Shown: positions 26,235 through 35,276 of the stretch, in pieces
Position numbering within the stretch: the first letter of the stretch is position 1
Layout: every line of letters begins with the position of its first letter
From: Opitutaceae bacterium UBA2377
GTDB taxonomy: Bacteria; Verrucomicrobiota; Verrucomicrobiia; Opitutales; Opitutaceae
NCBI GenBank assembly: GCA_002344205.1
Contig: DDSZ01000020.1
Span: forward strand, 1-64,000
Length of the DNA stretch: 64,000 bases
Reading direction: 5' to 3'
Program-made: the position numbers and the translations under genes
Notes under the pieces: model-generated
What the model saw: the letters and a program-made list of their open reading frames with translations, nothing else
Told to the model about the DNA's origin: nothing
The model's database searches: none

Positions 26235-27770
26235 TCAGGGGGTTTCGAGAACGAGATGGGTGGGAGAGCCGCCGGCCTGTTCATGGAGCAGGGTGCGGCC
26301 GGCGCCGGAGTAGCGCAGGCTGACCGGCGCGATGGCGTTGAACGACCGGACGACCGGCGGCGCCGGCAGGTAATACCCGTCGCCGGGCTGGCTCGCCTGC
26401 ACGGTGACCAGGCCGGGACCGGTGATCTGGAGCTGGTTGCCCAGCAGGACGGCCGGCCCGTCCAGCACGGCAAAATTGACAGGCAGACCCGAGGACGTGG
26501 TGGCCTCCAGCAGGAAGGGCAGTGAACCGCTCGGCCGGTCGCCGGGATGGGGAAAGGAAATCGTCTGCGCCGTTTTCGGCTCGAACAGGGCCTGGATGGA
26601 GCGCGGGCCGGTCATGAGCACCAGGGTGACGGGCTCGCTGCCGGTGCTGTCGCCGGCCCAGCCGGCAAACCGTGAGGTGGCATTGGCAGTGGCCGCGAGC
26701 GTGACCAGCGTGCCGTAGGGATAGGTGCCGCCGGGGGTGACGCTGCCGATGCCGCTGACGCCCGTGATGAGCGCGAACTGCCTCAACACAAAGTTCGCTT
26801 GCACCGTCCGGGGACCATCCATGAGCACACCGGCGGGATTGGCCGTTCCCGCGGCCCCGCCGCTCCAGCCGGCAAATTCGTAGGCGGGTTCCGGCGATGC
26901 GGTCACCAAGGTCGTGGTGCCCGCGGCAAACTGACCGCCCGGCGACACGCTGCCGCCGGGGCCGGCGAGCGTGGTCAGCTGGAAAAACACCGGCGGCGGC
27001 GCGCCGATCGCGACGGTATGGCTGATGATCGCGGACGCCGCACCGTCCGCGTCGAAGGCCTGCGCCGTGAAGGTGACGGTCTGCGGTCCGGCATCGCTGG
27101 TCCAGTTACCGGCATCGCTCTGGGTCCCGTCACCGCCGCCGGCGTAGGCAAAGGGCTGGCCGTGTTTCCAGACCTGCACCTGGGCCAGATTGCCGTCGGC
27201 ATCGTGGCCGCGGGCGGCGATGTAGTATCCCTGCCCATGGTCCGCGCCGGCCGGAGCGGAAACCCAGGCGATGTTCGGGGCGTTGTTGGTCGGGGGCGAT
27301 CCGCCGCCCGCGTCCAGCGTGGTGGTCCACACGGTGCTGGCGGCCTGGCCGAGTTCCTCGGTGGTGTAGCTGAAAAACCGCAGCGTGTAGGCCCCATCGC
27401 CGAGCCCGGTGATGTCCCAGCGCGCGTTGAGCGTGCCGTCCGCCACGGCCCCGCCCGTGCCATGACGGTGGGCCAGTCCCTCGAGGACCGTGACCGTGCC
27501 GGGACCGCCCCAGGCCTGGGGTCCGCCGTCGAGGTAAATGCTGCCTCCGGCGGCGCCGGTGAGGTTGCCTCCGGCGTCGACCAGTTCCACCCGGCCGGGC
27601 GCGCTGTTGCCGGGAAAATCGTCACTGAACCAGAACACCTGAAAATCGAGGACATAGCGGCCCCCGGTGACGGTGATCGGCTTGGTCGTGAAGGTCGCGT
27701 GGGAGGTGGAAGCGGCGGGCGCCACGACGGCGCCGAGCAGAAGGAAAAGGACAAGGTGAAGGAGTTTCAT
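26235..27770 (-). CDS. Secreted repeat protein between pilin genes; candidate pilus-associated adhesin
   Basis: 511 residues. A signal peptide (MKLLHLVLFLLLGAVVAPA) is followed by a beta-rich domain, an Ig-like part (AFDADGAASAIISHTV), and two tandem copies of a ~65-residue repeat of the InlB-B/bacterial-repeat kind (EFAGWSGGAAG then MDGPRTVQANF; RFAGWAGDSTG then MTGPRSIQALF). The gene overlaps the upstream prepilin by 4 bases and is followed by the secretin. Position and domain style suggest a surface protein exported by, or carried on, the pilus that recognises partner cells. A prepilin leader is absent, so it would leave through Sec and the secretin. The adhesin role is inference. Confidence 0.7.
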   Translation of the reverse strand: MKLLHLVLFLLLGAVVAPAASTSHATFTTKPITVTGGRYVLDFQVFWFSDDFPGNSAPGRVELVDAGGNLTGAAGGSIYLDGGPQAWGGPGTVTVLEGLAHRHGTGGAVADGTLNARWDITGLGDGAYTLRFFSYTTEELGQAASTVWTTTLDAGGGSPPTNNAPNIAWVSAPAGADHGQGYYIAARGHDADGNLAQVQVWKHGQPFAYAGGGDGTQSDAGNWTSDAGPQTVTFTAQAFDADGAASAIISHTVAIGAPPPVFFQLTTLAGPGGSVSPGGQFAAGTTTLVTASPEPAYEFAGWSGGAAGTANPAGVLMDGPRTVQANFVLRQFALITGVSGIGSVTPGGTYPYGTLVTLAATANATSRFAGWAGDSTGSEPVTLVLMTGPRSIQALFEPKTAQTISFPHPGDRPSGSLPFLLEATTSSGLPVNFAVLDGPAVLLGNQLQITGPGLVTVQASQPGDGYYLPAPPVVRSFNAIAPVSLRYSGAGRTLLHEQAGGSPTHLVLETP

Positions 27771-28720
27771 TGAAGGGTGACGGCGTCGTTGGCCGCCACG
27801 TGGAAGCGGAGTGCCTCCACGCCGGGCCAGGTGGTGCCGCGGTTGAGGGTGATGAGCCGGCCGCCGAGGATCTCGGGCGAGACGTTGGCCCCGGAATTGG
27901 CCGGCGCGGTGAACGCCTGGGGCGTGTTGTTGAACGAGAGCCACGCCGTTTCCGTCGGGTGGTTGTTGTTCACGGTGAAACGGAACTTCGGCAGCGTGAT
28001 CCGCCGGACCACCAGCCGGTGGACCTGCGTGGTGCCGCCGCCGCCCTGGGTCCAGGCCGCGGCCTGTGCGGCCGTGAGCCGGCCCGTCCAGTAGGCGGGC
28101 AGGCCCGCGCTGCGATTTTCCCAGTCATGATGCCAGATGGCATCGAACCACGCCGCGTTGGCCTCGTAGGCCGGCAGCACGAACTGGCCCGCCGGTGCGG
28201 TGAGGCTAACGACGAGAAAACGCTGCCGTCCCGGTTCGGCCGGCGCGGCAAAGACCAGCCGCGGCTGACCGAGCGCGTTGAACGCGATCCGGGCCAGCTC
28301 GGGCTGCACCGTGGCACTCGGCGGACTGCCCAGTTGCGGGGTCAGTCCGCGGAGCCGTCCGACCTTCGCGAACCAATCCTGGGTGGCCGTGGTCGTGTAG
28401 GGCGTGCTCGTCGAGGTCGAGAAGCGCGTCGCCGTATCGCTTGAACCGATGGTGCCCGGCAGGGCGGCGACGTTGAGCTGCGTGAGATCCGTCGCCTGGA
28501 AGGACGCCGTGATCGTGCCCACGAGTTCGTCCAGCGATCGGACCTCGGCCTGCCGCCGTCCCTGGATGATGACGTCATGGACGGAAGGCGTGAGCGCTGC
28601 CGCCAGCACGCCGAAAACGAACAGCACGAGCACGATTTCCAGGAGTGAAAATGCCCTCGTCCGCCGCGCCCGCGTCGGGCGCGAAGCGGTTCCTGATGAG
28701 TTGGGAATGGATAAATTCAT
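27767..28720 (-). CDS. Type IV prepilin / pseudopilin
   Basis: 317 residues. A basic leader (RPTRARRTRA) is followed by FSLLEIVLVLFVFGVLAA, a class III cleavage site with Glu at +5. The long, beta-rich head domain (about 270 residues) is larger than a standard minor pilin and could be a tip or minor pilin. It sits between gspF and the secreted repeat protein, with 4-base coupling to the latter. Processing needs a prepilin peptidase from elsewhere. Confidence 0.85.
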   Translation of the reverse strand: MNLSIPNSSGTASRPTRARRTRAFSLLEIVLVLFVFGVLAAALTPSVHDVIIQGRRQAEVRSLDELVGTITASFQATDLTQLNVAALPGTIGSSDTATRFSTSTSTPYTTTATQDWFAKVGRLRGLTPQLGSPPSATVQPELARIAFNALGQPRLVFAAPAEPGRQRFLVVSLTAPAGQFVLPAYEANAAWFDAIWHHDWENRSAGLPAYWTGRLTAAQAAAWTQGGGGTTQVHRLVVRRITLPKFRFTVNNNHPTETAWLSFNNTPQAFTAPANSGANVSPEILGGRLITLNRGTTWPGVEALRFHVAANDAVTLQ

Positions 28721-28722
28721 GG

Positions 28723-29922
28723 TCAGCGCGCGTTGACTCCGGCGAGGAGCGAGAAGAGGGGCAGAAAGAAGGAGAGGGCCATGAGCCCCACGAGGCCCGT
28801 GAGGCCGGCGAGGAGGATGGGCTCCAGCCAGGCGAGGGCCGTGGCGAGCTGGTCGCGGGCGCGGCTTGCCGCGTATTCCTCGATGTGCTGCAGGGCCGCG
28901 CCCAGCTGGCCGGTGGTTTCCCCGGACTTGAGGGCCGGCACCAGAAAGCCCGGAAAGGCGTGCGGCCGGGGCAGGGCGGCATAGAGCGGTACGCCTAGGC
29001 CCACGCGGTCGCGCGCCGCGAGCAGCTGCCGCTCCAGGACCGCATTCCCCGTCAGTTCCGCGCCTGTGCGCAAGGCATCCAGCAGCGGAATGCCCGCTTC
29101 ATGCAGCAGCCGGCAATGCGCGGCGAACCGCGCGGTGGCGAGGTGGCGCACGATGTCGCCGAGCAGCGGCAGCCGGATCAGGCCTCGGTCGCGCAAGCTG
29201 CGCAGCCGCGGGGAGCGCGCGATCAAGGTCACCAAACCTCCGCCCGCCGCCAGGGCGCCGAGCAAGGCCGGCCACTGGGTGCGGACAAAGTCACTGATCG
29301 CGATGAGAGCGAGGGTGATCGCCGGCAGCGGCAGGTGCAGGGAGCGGAAGATGGCGGCGAACTGCGGCACCACACCGCCCAGGAGGAAGAGGATGAGCGC
29401 GCCGGTCGCGCCCAGCACCGCGGCGGGATAGATGAGCGCCCGCCGGGCCGTCCGCCGGAGTTCCGCGCCGCTGGCGGCATGGGCGGCGAGCGCCCGGATG
29501 GATGCCGGCAATTGGGCCGCCGCCTCGCCGGCCGCGATGACGGCGGCCACGTGCGGCGGAAACTGTTTCTCGAAAAACCGGCAGGCCGCGTGGATCGGCG
29601 TGCCCCGGGCGACCTCGCCGTGGATGTGCTCCAGCAGCGTGCGCATCGGTCCGGCCGGCGCGTCGGCGGCCAGTTGCCCGAGGGCGGCGTCCGCGTTCAC
29701 GCCGGCCCGCAGCTGCAGTTCCAGCTGGTGGAGCAGGGCGATGAAGTCCGCCGGCGGCAGTGTGAGCCGGCGCAGTTTCCGCGCGGCCACCGGCGCGATC
29801 CGCACGGGCCAGAGGGACCGCGCGCGCAAGGTCGCCCGCAGCGCGGGCTCGTCCGGCGCGGCGGCCTGGAAGGAACGCCGGTGACCCAGCGGGTCGATGG
29901 TGGTGACGGCAAAGGTGGGCAT
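28723..29922 (-). CDS. GspF/PilC inner-membrane platform protein
   Basis: 399 residues, the normal length for the family. An N-terminal cytoplasmic domain is followed by two GspF repeats with membrane spans (for example ALILFLLGGVVPQFAAIF and LLAGLTGLVGLMALSFFL). Motifs such as GETTGQLGAALQHIEEY fit the second repeat. It is the membrane anchor on which the GspE ATPase acts to add pilins. It is flanked by the prepilin and the PilP-like lipoprotein in one operon. Confidence 0.9.
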   Translation of the reverse strand: MPTFAVTTIDPLGHRRSFQAAAPDEPALRATLRARSLWPVRIAPVAARKLRRLTLPPADFIALLHQLELQLRAGVNADAALGQLAADAPAGPMRTLLEHIHGEVARGTPIHAACRFFEKQFPPHVAAVIAAGEAAAQLPASIRALAAHAASGAELRRTARRALIYPAAVLGATGALILFLLGGVVPQFAAIFRSLHLPLPAITLALIAISDFVRTQWPALLGALAAGGGLVTLIARSPRLRSLRDRGLIRLPLLGDIVRHLATARFAAHCRLLHEAGIPLLDALRTGAELTGNAVLERQLLAARDRVGLGVPLYAALPRPHAFPGFLVPALKSGETTGQLGAALQHIEEYAASRARDQLATALAWLEPILLAGLTGLVGLMALSFFLPLFSLLAGVNAR

Positions 29923-29923
29923 G

Positions 29924-30586
29924 TCAGAGGGGCAGGCGCACCCGGACCGGAAGTTCGGAAACGGACAGCCGGAGGCGGTGGGCGCCGTGGCGGAGCAGCA
30001 CCACGTCGGTCCCGACCGACTCCACGGTCAGCGACCCGATGGTTTCACCGGCCTGGACGAGCCGGTCGTTGATGACGGCACAGGCCACCGGCCCGGCGAT
30101 GATCCCGTTCACCCGCAACGTCTCCTCGCGAATGCCCTCGGCTGAAACAGTCCGCACGGCAAAAGGGTTCACGGGCTCGCCGGTTTTGGCGGCCAGCGCC
30201 GCGGCGGCGACATCGATTACGCCCTCGGCGTTCGGGACGAGACTGGGCGGTTCGGCCGGCCTGCCCGGCGGGCTTTTATCCGGTGCCACGGATGGAACCG
30301 GGTCCGCCGGCGCCGGCAACACGATGCCCGGGCTCGCAGCAACAGCCGCCGGTGCGTTCAGTTTCGCGGTCAACGCCTCGTTCTGGCTCACGAGGGCCTC
30401 GATGAACTGGGACTGTTGGCGGATCCTGCGCTCCAGTGCCTGCGTGGCCAGGGCGTTTGGCGGCGCGACATGGACCGGCAGTTCGGCTGGCGGTGGCAGC
30501 GTCGGCCGCACTGGTGCAGGGTTGGCGACCGGCCGGCTTTGGCAGCCGACGAGCAAGACAGAGACGATGAGCAGGAGCAGTTTCAT
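29924..30586 (-). CDS. PilP/GspC/MshK-like lipoprotein
   Basis: 220 residues. A lipobox (MKLLLLIVSVLLVGC) gives a lipid-anchored periplasmic protein. A Pro-rich linker leads to a C-terminal ~60-residue beta domain (RVNGIIAGPVACAVINDRL, then VQAGETIGSLTVESV) that follows the pattern of PilP, GspC HR and MshK domains, which contact the secretin. It sits at the exact junction of the type IV secretion genes (trbI upstream, 4-base overlap) and the pilus genes (gspF downstream). Confidence 0.7.
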   Translation of the reverse strand: MKLLLLIVSVLLVGCQSRPVANPAPVRPTLPPPAELPVHVAPPNALATQALERRIRQQSQFIEALVSQNEALTAKLNAPAAVAASPGIVLPAPADPVPSVAPDKSPPGRPAEPPSLVPNAEGVIDVAAAALAAKTGEPVNPFAVRTVSAEGIREETLRVNGIIAGPVACAVINDRLVQAGETIGSLTVESVGTDVVLLRHGAHRLRLSVSELPVRVRLPL

Positions 30587-31578
30587 GGGGCGGAGGGAAC
30601 CGGCACCGCCGCTCCGCGACGGGCCTGGCTCCGGTCAAGGGTTTGGGTGATGTAGAGGTAGAAGGGTTTTCCGGCCGGGACCCGGAGGTAGAAGCCGTCG
30701 CGCGCGATGGCCTCGCGCAGCTCCTGTGCGTGGTCGCGGAGCACGGCGCCCGTGCCGGCCAACACGGCGTTGCGTGCCGTCGCCGCCGGCACGGATGCCT
30801 CGCCCAACAGGCCGGTCGTGAGCCGCTGGTCCTGTAATGCGGCCGTGGCGCTGGCGAGGAAGGTGGCCGCGAAAAGTTTCAGTTCCCGCGCGTTTGCGGT
30901 GCGCACGATCTGGCCGCGCAGGCCGGCCGAGCCGTCGTGTTCGCCCCGGGTGCCGGTCACCGCGTCGTAGTCCCGGTCCAGGGCGAGCCCGCTGACCGGC
31001 AGTTCCGTGCCGTTGTCCGCATCGTCCGTCCGCCAGACGATCCGCCAGCTGCCCTGTGCCGCAAGCCGTTCGCGCGCCGGGTCGAGTTGCGCCCGGCCGT
31101 GCACCTCGGCGCCGGCGGGAATCACCCGCCGGCCTTCGTGCCAGACATCCTCGGTCACGATCCCGATGACCGGCGTCTCCAGCCGGTTCGATTCGAGCGC
31201 GAGCACGGTCCGGCACGGAATGAGCCGGCCGTAGGGCGCGACCGGCGCCGGTTCCGCCGCCGGTGTTTCCCGGGGACCGTGGAACAGCGTCAGCGGCAAG
31301 GCCGCCGGCTGCGCCGCGGCCTGCGGTTTCACGGCCATGGGCTCCGGAGCCGCTGCCGGCATGGCATTCGCGACCGGCGCTGGTGTCGCGAATCGCACGC
31401 CTTCGCGCGTGACGGTCTTGGGCAGCACGCGCGCGGGTGCCGGCTGGACGCCCGGCGCATTCTCAACCGTTGCGGCGGGTTCCCGCCAGCGCAGCATGAG
31501 GATGCCGAGCAGCAGCACGGCGGTCACCAGCACGACCTGGCCCGTGGGGGACGTGAAAAAATCGCCTGTGAGTTTCAT
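30583..31578 (-). CDS. trbI: TrbI/VirB10-like envelope-spanning T4SS protein
   Basis: 331 residues. A short cytoplasmic end and one membrane span (VVLVTAVLLLGILML) are followed by a Pro/Ala-rich periplasmic linker and a C-terminal VirB10-type beta barrel (RLIPCRTVLALESNRLETPV, GAEVHGRAQLDPARERL, PAGKPFYLYITQTLD). VirB10 bridges both membranes and transmits ATP-driven changes to the outer channel. The start overlaps the trbG stop (ATGA). It is slightly shorter than typical TrbI. Confidence 0.82.
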   Translation of the reverse strand: MKLTGDFFTSPTGQVVLVTAVLLLGILMLRWREPAATVENAPGVQPAPARVLPKTVTREGVRFATPAPVANAMPAAAPEPMAVKPQAAAQPAALPLTLFHGPRETPAAEPAPVAPYGRLIPCRTVLALESNRLETPVIGIVTEDVWHEGRRVIPAGAEVHGRAQLDPARERLAAQGSWRIVWRTDDADNGTELPVSGLALDRDYDAVTGTRGEHDGSAGLRGQIVRTANARELKLFAATFLASATAALQDQRLTTGLLGEASVPAATARNAVLAGTGAVLRDHAQELREAIARDGFYLRVPAGKPFYLYITQTLDRSQARRGAAVPVPSAP

Positions 31579-32363
31579 GGGTGGGGAACCATGACGTGGT
31601 AGTGTCCACGCACGGGCAGGTTGGCCCGGCCGCCGCCCGGGGAACCGGTGACGACAAGATACACGCGGCCCGTGCCGCGGGCGGGAATCGCGCCGGATGC
31701 CTCGACCAGTGCCGCCGGGAAAAATTCCCGGTCCAGCCGCACGGCGAGTCCGGCCGGATCGTAGGGCACGGCCCGGTCCGTGGAATTTTCGAGCCGGATC
31801 CGGAAGACGAGCGCGTCCTCCGCCTCGAAGCGCACGATGTGTTCGATGGTCGCCGTGAAATTCCGATACGGCGTGACCGTGCCGGGAGCGGCGCTCTCCA
31901 GGGCCGGAGCCATGCCCGGCATCGCGGGCACCTCCCGGCAATGCTGCTTCGTGCGCTCCAGCAGGGACTGCAGCGTCCGCGGTTCGGGCGGACGGGGTCT
32001 TTCGCCGGCCAGCGGTTCGTCCAGGAAGATCACCGCGCGGTCGGGCTCGTCCGCCGGCACGAAGGCGAGCGCATACACCTTGCCCCGCAGCATCACGTTG
32101 AGGGCGCCCGCCGCTCCCTCCTTCAGCAGCCGCAGCGAAAAATACTCCGCGCCCGGGGCGTGCGACAGCAGGATGCCGGGATCGTCGGCCGCCTCCATGG
32201 ACACGTTGGCGCCGACAATCGCCTTGAGCGGCGCGGGGAAGGCGCAGGTGGTCGGTTCCTCCCGGCTGAGCCGGATGGTGTAAACCGACCGCTCGTCGAG
32301 CGGGTAGACGCGAATGTCGGCGGCGCGGACGCCGAACATCAGGAGCGCCTGGAGGACAATCAT
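31575..32363 (-). CDS. trbG: TrbG/VirB9-like outer-channel T4SS protein
   Basis: 262 residues from MIVLQALLMFGVRA, a signal peptide ending before ADIRVYPLDERSVYTI. This start gives ATGA coupling to trbF; an upstream ATG at 32384 is possible. The N-terminal beta domain (RVYPLDERSVYTIRLSREEP) is typical of VirB9/TrbG. The C-terminal half (ALVFRIRLENSTDRAVPY) is divergent. It should form the periplasmic/outer-membrane ring with TrbI. Confidence 0.78.
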   Translation of the reverse strand: MIVLQALLMFGVRAADIRVYPLDERSVYTIRLSREEPTTCAFPAPLKAIVGANVSMEAADDPGILLSHAPGAEYFSLRLLKEGAAGALNVMLRGKVYALAFVPADEPDRAVIFLDEPLAGERPRPPEPRTLQSLLERTKQHCREVPAMPGMAPALESAAPGTVTPYRNFTATIEHIVRFEAEDALVFRIRLENSTDRAVPYDPAGLAVRLDREFFPAALVEASGAIPARGTGRVYLVVTGSPGGGRANLPVRGHYHVMVPHP

Positions 32364-33016
32364 TGCGATTGGACGTAGGACCATACTGCAAGGGGATATC
32401 GGCCGTTGGCCGCCAGGTTGGGGTTGCGTGCAAAACGGAATCGCACGGTGAAAGGGGTCGCCTCGCCGAAGGTCTGGCCGCCGAGCCGGCCGGTGCGCAC
32501 CAGCTGGCCCTCGGCCTGCACGAGGACGACGTGCTCGCGGGTTTCGAGGACGGTGAGCTTCAGCACCTCGGGTTTCTGGTGCAGGGCCTTCTGTGCGAAT
32601 TCCTCCGCGCTGGCCGCCGCTTCCTCGCGGGCCTGCCGGGCCGCTTCCGGCAGGAACAGCCGCTCCAGCAGTTCCGGGAAATCGAACCCCGCCGGGTTGC
32701 GCTGGAAGAGCGCGAGGCAGGCCTGCAGGGCGCAGGCCTCGTGCAGCCCGGTCGCCTCCTCGAAGTCCAGCAGCGGTCCGACATGGAAGGTTCCGCTGGG
32801 ATCGAGCACGATCACCCGCTCGCGCTCGCGGTAGGCGCGGATCACGAGGAACGGCTGCACGGCGCTGAAGCCGACGGCCACGACCGCGACGGCGCACCAC
32901 AGGCGCGCGGCGAGCGCGTGGTCGGCCAGGAGGAGCAGGGGATTCCAGGGCCGGCGCGGCCGGCCGGCCGGGTCGGGCCGCAGCTGCGGAGCGGGGGTTT
33001 CGCGCAAAGTCGTCAT
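32360..33016 (-). CDS. trbF: TrbF/VirB8-like inner-membrane T4SS protein
   Basis: 218 residues from MTTLRETPAPQL. It has one N-terminal membrane span (LWCAVAVVAVGFSAVQPFLV) followed by a periplasmic NTF2-like domain that ends FTVRFRFARNPN, as in TrbF/VirB8 assembly factors. The upstream in-frame extension lies inside trbL and is rejected. Order trbL-trbF-trbG-trbI matches Trb systems of the Ti-plasmid type. Confidence 0.78.
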   Translation of the reverse strand: MTTLRETPAPQLRPDPAGRPRRPWNPLLLLADHALAARLWCAVAVVAVGFSAVQPFLVIRAYRERERVIVLDPSGTFHVGPLLDFEEATGLHEACALQACLALFQRNPAGFDFPELLERLFLPEAARQAREEAAASAEEFAQKALHQKPEVLKLTVLETREHVVLVQAEGQLVRTGRLGGQTFGEATPFTVRFRFARNPNLAANGRYPLAVWSYVQSQ

Positions 33017-33020
33017 GGCG

Positions 33021-34070
33021 TTACAGCGACCGCTGCGGTCCGGGCAATTGCGTGAGGGCGAGTGCCTGCGCCGCGCGCGCGTCACCCGCGGGATCGGCCG
33101 GGGCCGGAGCCGGTGACGGGGTGGAGGGCGGCGGGGGCATGGGCGGCGGCAGGCCGGGACTGCGGCCACCGCCGCCATGACCGCCGCTCTTGGCGACCGA
33201 TGCCGCCAGCGCAGGGGCGGCGGCTCCGCCGGTCTTCAGGGTTTTTACGAGCCATGCCAGTTGCTGCACCGCGTAGATTTGCTGGAGCGCGGTGGAACCG
33301 CCGCCCGACACGGGCGAGCCCTGGCAGATCAGCGCCTGCATGAGAAAGGGCGTAGCCACCGTGCCGAGGATCAGCCACAGGGCGCCCAGCAATCCGCCCA
33401 GCAGGCTGCCGAAGGAGGCCGCGTCGATTTCCCCGGGCACCAGTTCATACGCCGCCGCCAGATTGTGGCCATAGGCGGTGAGCAGGTGGTAGGCGACCAG
33501 TTCGGTGAGCGCGAAGCCCACCGGCCAGGCCAGCACGGCCAGCGTCTGCTGCACATACCGCGCGGCGAGCCGCGACTGCGAAGGCACCATGAAGAACGCC
33601 AGCGCCACCGGCAGGAACAAATAACAGAGCAGTTTCAGGATGAACTGGAGCGCGAGAAACGGCAGCTGCAGCAGGCTCGCGACCAGGACCACGAACTTCG
33701 TCGTGCCGTGAAGAAACGCCTGATACATCGACTCGCCGATCCGGCGCAGGCTGAACTCGCTCGCGCTGCCGCCGACCGTGTCGCGCAATTTGGCCGCCGC
33801 GCGCATGGGCTGTTCCGTGTAGCCCTGGTGCAGGGTGTCGGCCACCGAGAGAAACACCCGCTCGGTGAACCCGAACCAGTGCGGCAGCGTCGCGACGAGG
33901 CCGACGACCACGATCGCGCGCACGAGCGGCCGCGCGAGCCCCTCGATGTCGCTGCGGGCCTGCTGCACCTGCAGGATGAGCCCGGTGACACAGACAAAAT
34001 ACACGACGATCCGCAGTCCCTCGGTGAGCCCGAGGACGCTTTCGCGCAGGCCTGGAGCGAAGTTTTCCAT
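33021..34070 (-). CDS. trbL: TrbL/VirB6-like polytopic membrane protein
   Basis: 349 residues with about six hydrophobic segments (for example VVYFVCVTGLILQV, FVVLVASLLQLPFLALQF, LLCYLFLPVALAFFMV). A Gly/Ala-rich C-terminal part ends in a Pro-rich tail (GLPPPMPPPPSTPSPAP). This fits the inner-membrane channel component TrbL/VirB6. Its start overlaps the preceding small gene's stop by one base. TrbL often carries entry-exclusion specificity in its C-terminus. Confidence 0.82.
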   Translation of the reverse strand: MENFAPGLRESVLGLTEGLRIVVYFVCVTGLILQVQQARSDIEGLARPLVRAIVVVGLVATLPHWFGFTERVFLSVADTLHQGYTEQPMRAAAKLRDTVGGSASEFSLRRIGESMYQAFLHGTTKFVVLVASLLQLPFLALQFILKLLCYLFLPVALAFFMVPSQSRLAARYVQQTLAVLAWPVGFALTELVAYHLLTAYGHNLAAAYELVPGEIDAASFGSLLGGLLGALWLILGTVATPFLMQALICQGSPVSGGGSTALQQIYAVQQLAWLVKTLKTGGAAAPALAASVAKSGGHGGGGRSPGLPPPMPPPPSTPSPAPAPADPAGDARAAQALALTQLPGPQRSL

Positions 34071-34294
34071 CAGTTGCGTCCCTCCTGCGGACGTTGCCGC
34101 GCCTCCTCCTGCCGGAGCTTCGCCAGCAGCTGCGCCCGCGCATCGTCGCCGATCCGCGGCCGGACCGGTTGCGCCCGGCCGTGGTCCCGCCGGCGGGCCG
34201 CGCGCGGCGGCACACCCGACCCGGCGCGGCGGATCAGCAGGAGTGAGCAGACGACCAGGGCCGCCGCCGTGGTAAAACAGCAGGGCGAGGTCAT
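34070..34294 (-). CDS. Small membrane protein at the trbK position
   Basis: 74 residues with an N-terminal hydrophobic stretch (FTTAAALVVCSLLLIRR) and a basic cytoplasmic tail. In Ti-type trb operons trbK, an entry-exclusion protein, lies between trbJ and trbL, exactly here. There is no obvious lipobox, so the trbK assignment is positional only. Confidence 0.6.
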   Translation of the reverse strand: MTSPCCFTTAAALVVCSLLLIRRAGSGVPPRAARRRDHGRAQPVRPRIGDDARAQLLAKLRQEEARQRPQEGRN

Positions 34295-35100
34295 CGGCGG
34301 GTGTAGGTTGTGGGTTTGAGTTTCAGCCCGCCCTGCCAGGCGCCGACGAATTCGAGCGTCTGGGTTTCTTCCGCCAGTTGCCGCTCCAGCAGATCCTGCC
34401 GCTCCTTCGCGGCCTGGTTTTCGTTCAGCAGCTGCTGGGTCCAGAGCTTGTCGGCCTCGTCCCGGCGGCGGGCCGCGATGTGCGCCAGCTGGCCGTTGAG
34501 GGTCGCGATCTTTGCGCCGAGCTTGTCCACCTCGGCCTGGGTGCCGGCGTCCTTGAGCTGCGCCAGGGTCGAGGCGAGTTCGGCCTGCAACGCCGCCAGC
34601 CGTGCATCGGTCTGGGCCTGCACGGCGGTCAGGTGGTCCGCCTGCTGCTCCACGGCCGCATAGCGCCGGTAGAGCGCCTCATGCCGGACGAAGCTCCGGC
34701 CGAGGACCGTCCGGTCGTCGAGCTGGCGGTAGATGCCGTCGGAGGTCCGGCGCAGCGACTCGATGGCATTCGAGAGCCGCCGCGCGGCGGCCAGCGTGTC
34801 GCCATAGGTGCGGGCCAGATCGTGCATCCCTAGGTCCCGCAGCACCAGCCCGACGCCCGCCGCCGTCGGGTCGCCGAGCACGTCGCGGATCCGGCGCTGG
34901 ACGGCCAGCTGGTCCTCCAGCTGCCGCAACTGACGGTTGAGTTTTTCCAGCTGCTCGGACCATTGCCGCATCACCTCAAGGTGATGGGTGAGCTGGCCCG
35001 CGCGCATCGCGGAGTTGACCGCTGTGTTGGCGGGATCGTGGACGATCCATTGGGCGCCCAGAGGCGCGGCGAGAAGCATGAACAGGAGAAAGGGTTTCAT
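34291..35100 (-). CDS. trbJ: TrbJ/VirB5-like periplasmic T4SS protein
   Basis: 269 residues from MKPFLLFMLLAAPLGAQ, a signal peptide. Next comes IVHDPANTAVN, the conserved beginning of mature TrbJ, then long coiled coils (LEKLNRQLRQLEDQL; residues ~180-250 are Glu/Gln/Lys-rich). TrbJ/VirB5 is a pilus-tip or assembly protein. Start chosen for the signal peptide and ATGA coupling with the lipoprotein gene; a longer frame upstream overlaps other genes. Confidence 0.85.
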   Translation of the reverse strand: MKPFLLFMLLAAPLGAQWIVHDPANTAVNSAMRAGQLTHHLEVMRQWSEQLEKLNRQLRQLEDQLAVQRRIRDVLGDPTAAGVGLVLRDLGMHDLARTYGDTLAAARRLSNAIESLRRTSDGIYRQLDDRTVLGRSFVRHEALYRRYAAVEQQADHLTAVQAQTDARLAALQAELASTLAQLKDAGTQAEVDKLGAKIATLNGQLAHIAARRRDEADKLWTQQLLNENQAAKERQDLLERQLAEETQTLEFVGAWQGGLKLKPTTYTRR

Positions 35101-35276
35101 CGGTTGGGATTCAGTGTTGAGGGTGGGCGCTGCCGTGCCTGCAGCTGCCAGTAGTGCTCCTGCACGGCCTGCCGGTAACCGCGCTCGTAACCGCGGGCTT
35201 CGGCCGCCGCCTCGCGCTGCGCCGGGGAGACGCAGCCCGCGAGGGTGAGGATGAGCAGGACGTTCAGGCGGCGCAT
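35097..35276 (-). CDS. Small conjugation lipoprotein
   Basis: 59 residues, MRRLNVLLILTLAGC followed by a short charged helical tail (YERGYRQAVQEHYWQLQ). The lipobox LAGC predicts a lipoprotein. It overlaps the VirB4 gene by 13 bases and trbJ by 4. It could be a VirB7/TrbH-like stabiliser or an entry-exclusion factor. It is easy to miss because of its size. Confidence 0.7.
   Translation of the reverse strand: MRRLNVLLILTLAGCVSPAQREAAAEARGYERGYRQAVQEHYWQLQARQRPPSTLNPNR

Noticed and set aside
21619..32363. A chromosomal type II secretion locus captured by chance
   Set aside because: The genes overlap and are coupled with Trb genes on one strand inside the element borders, so they belong to the transfer operon.
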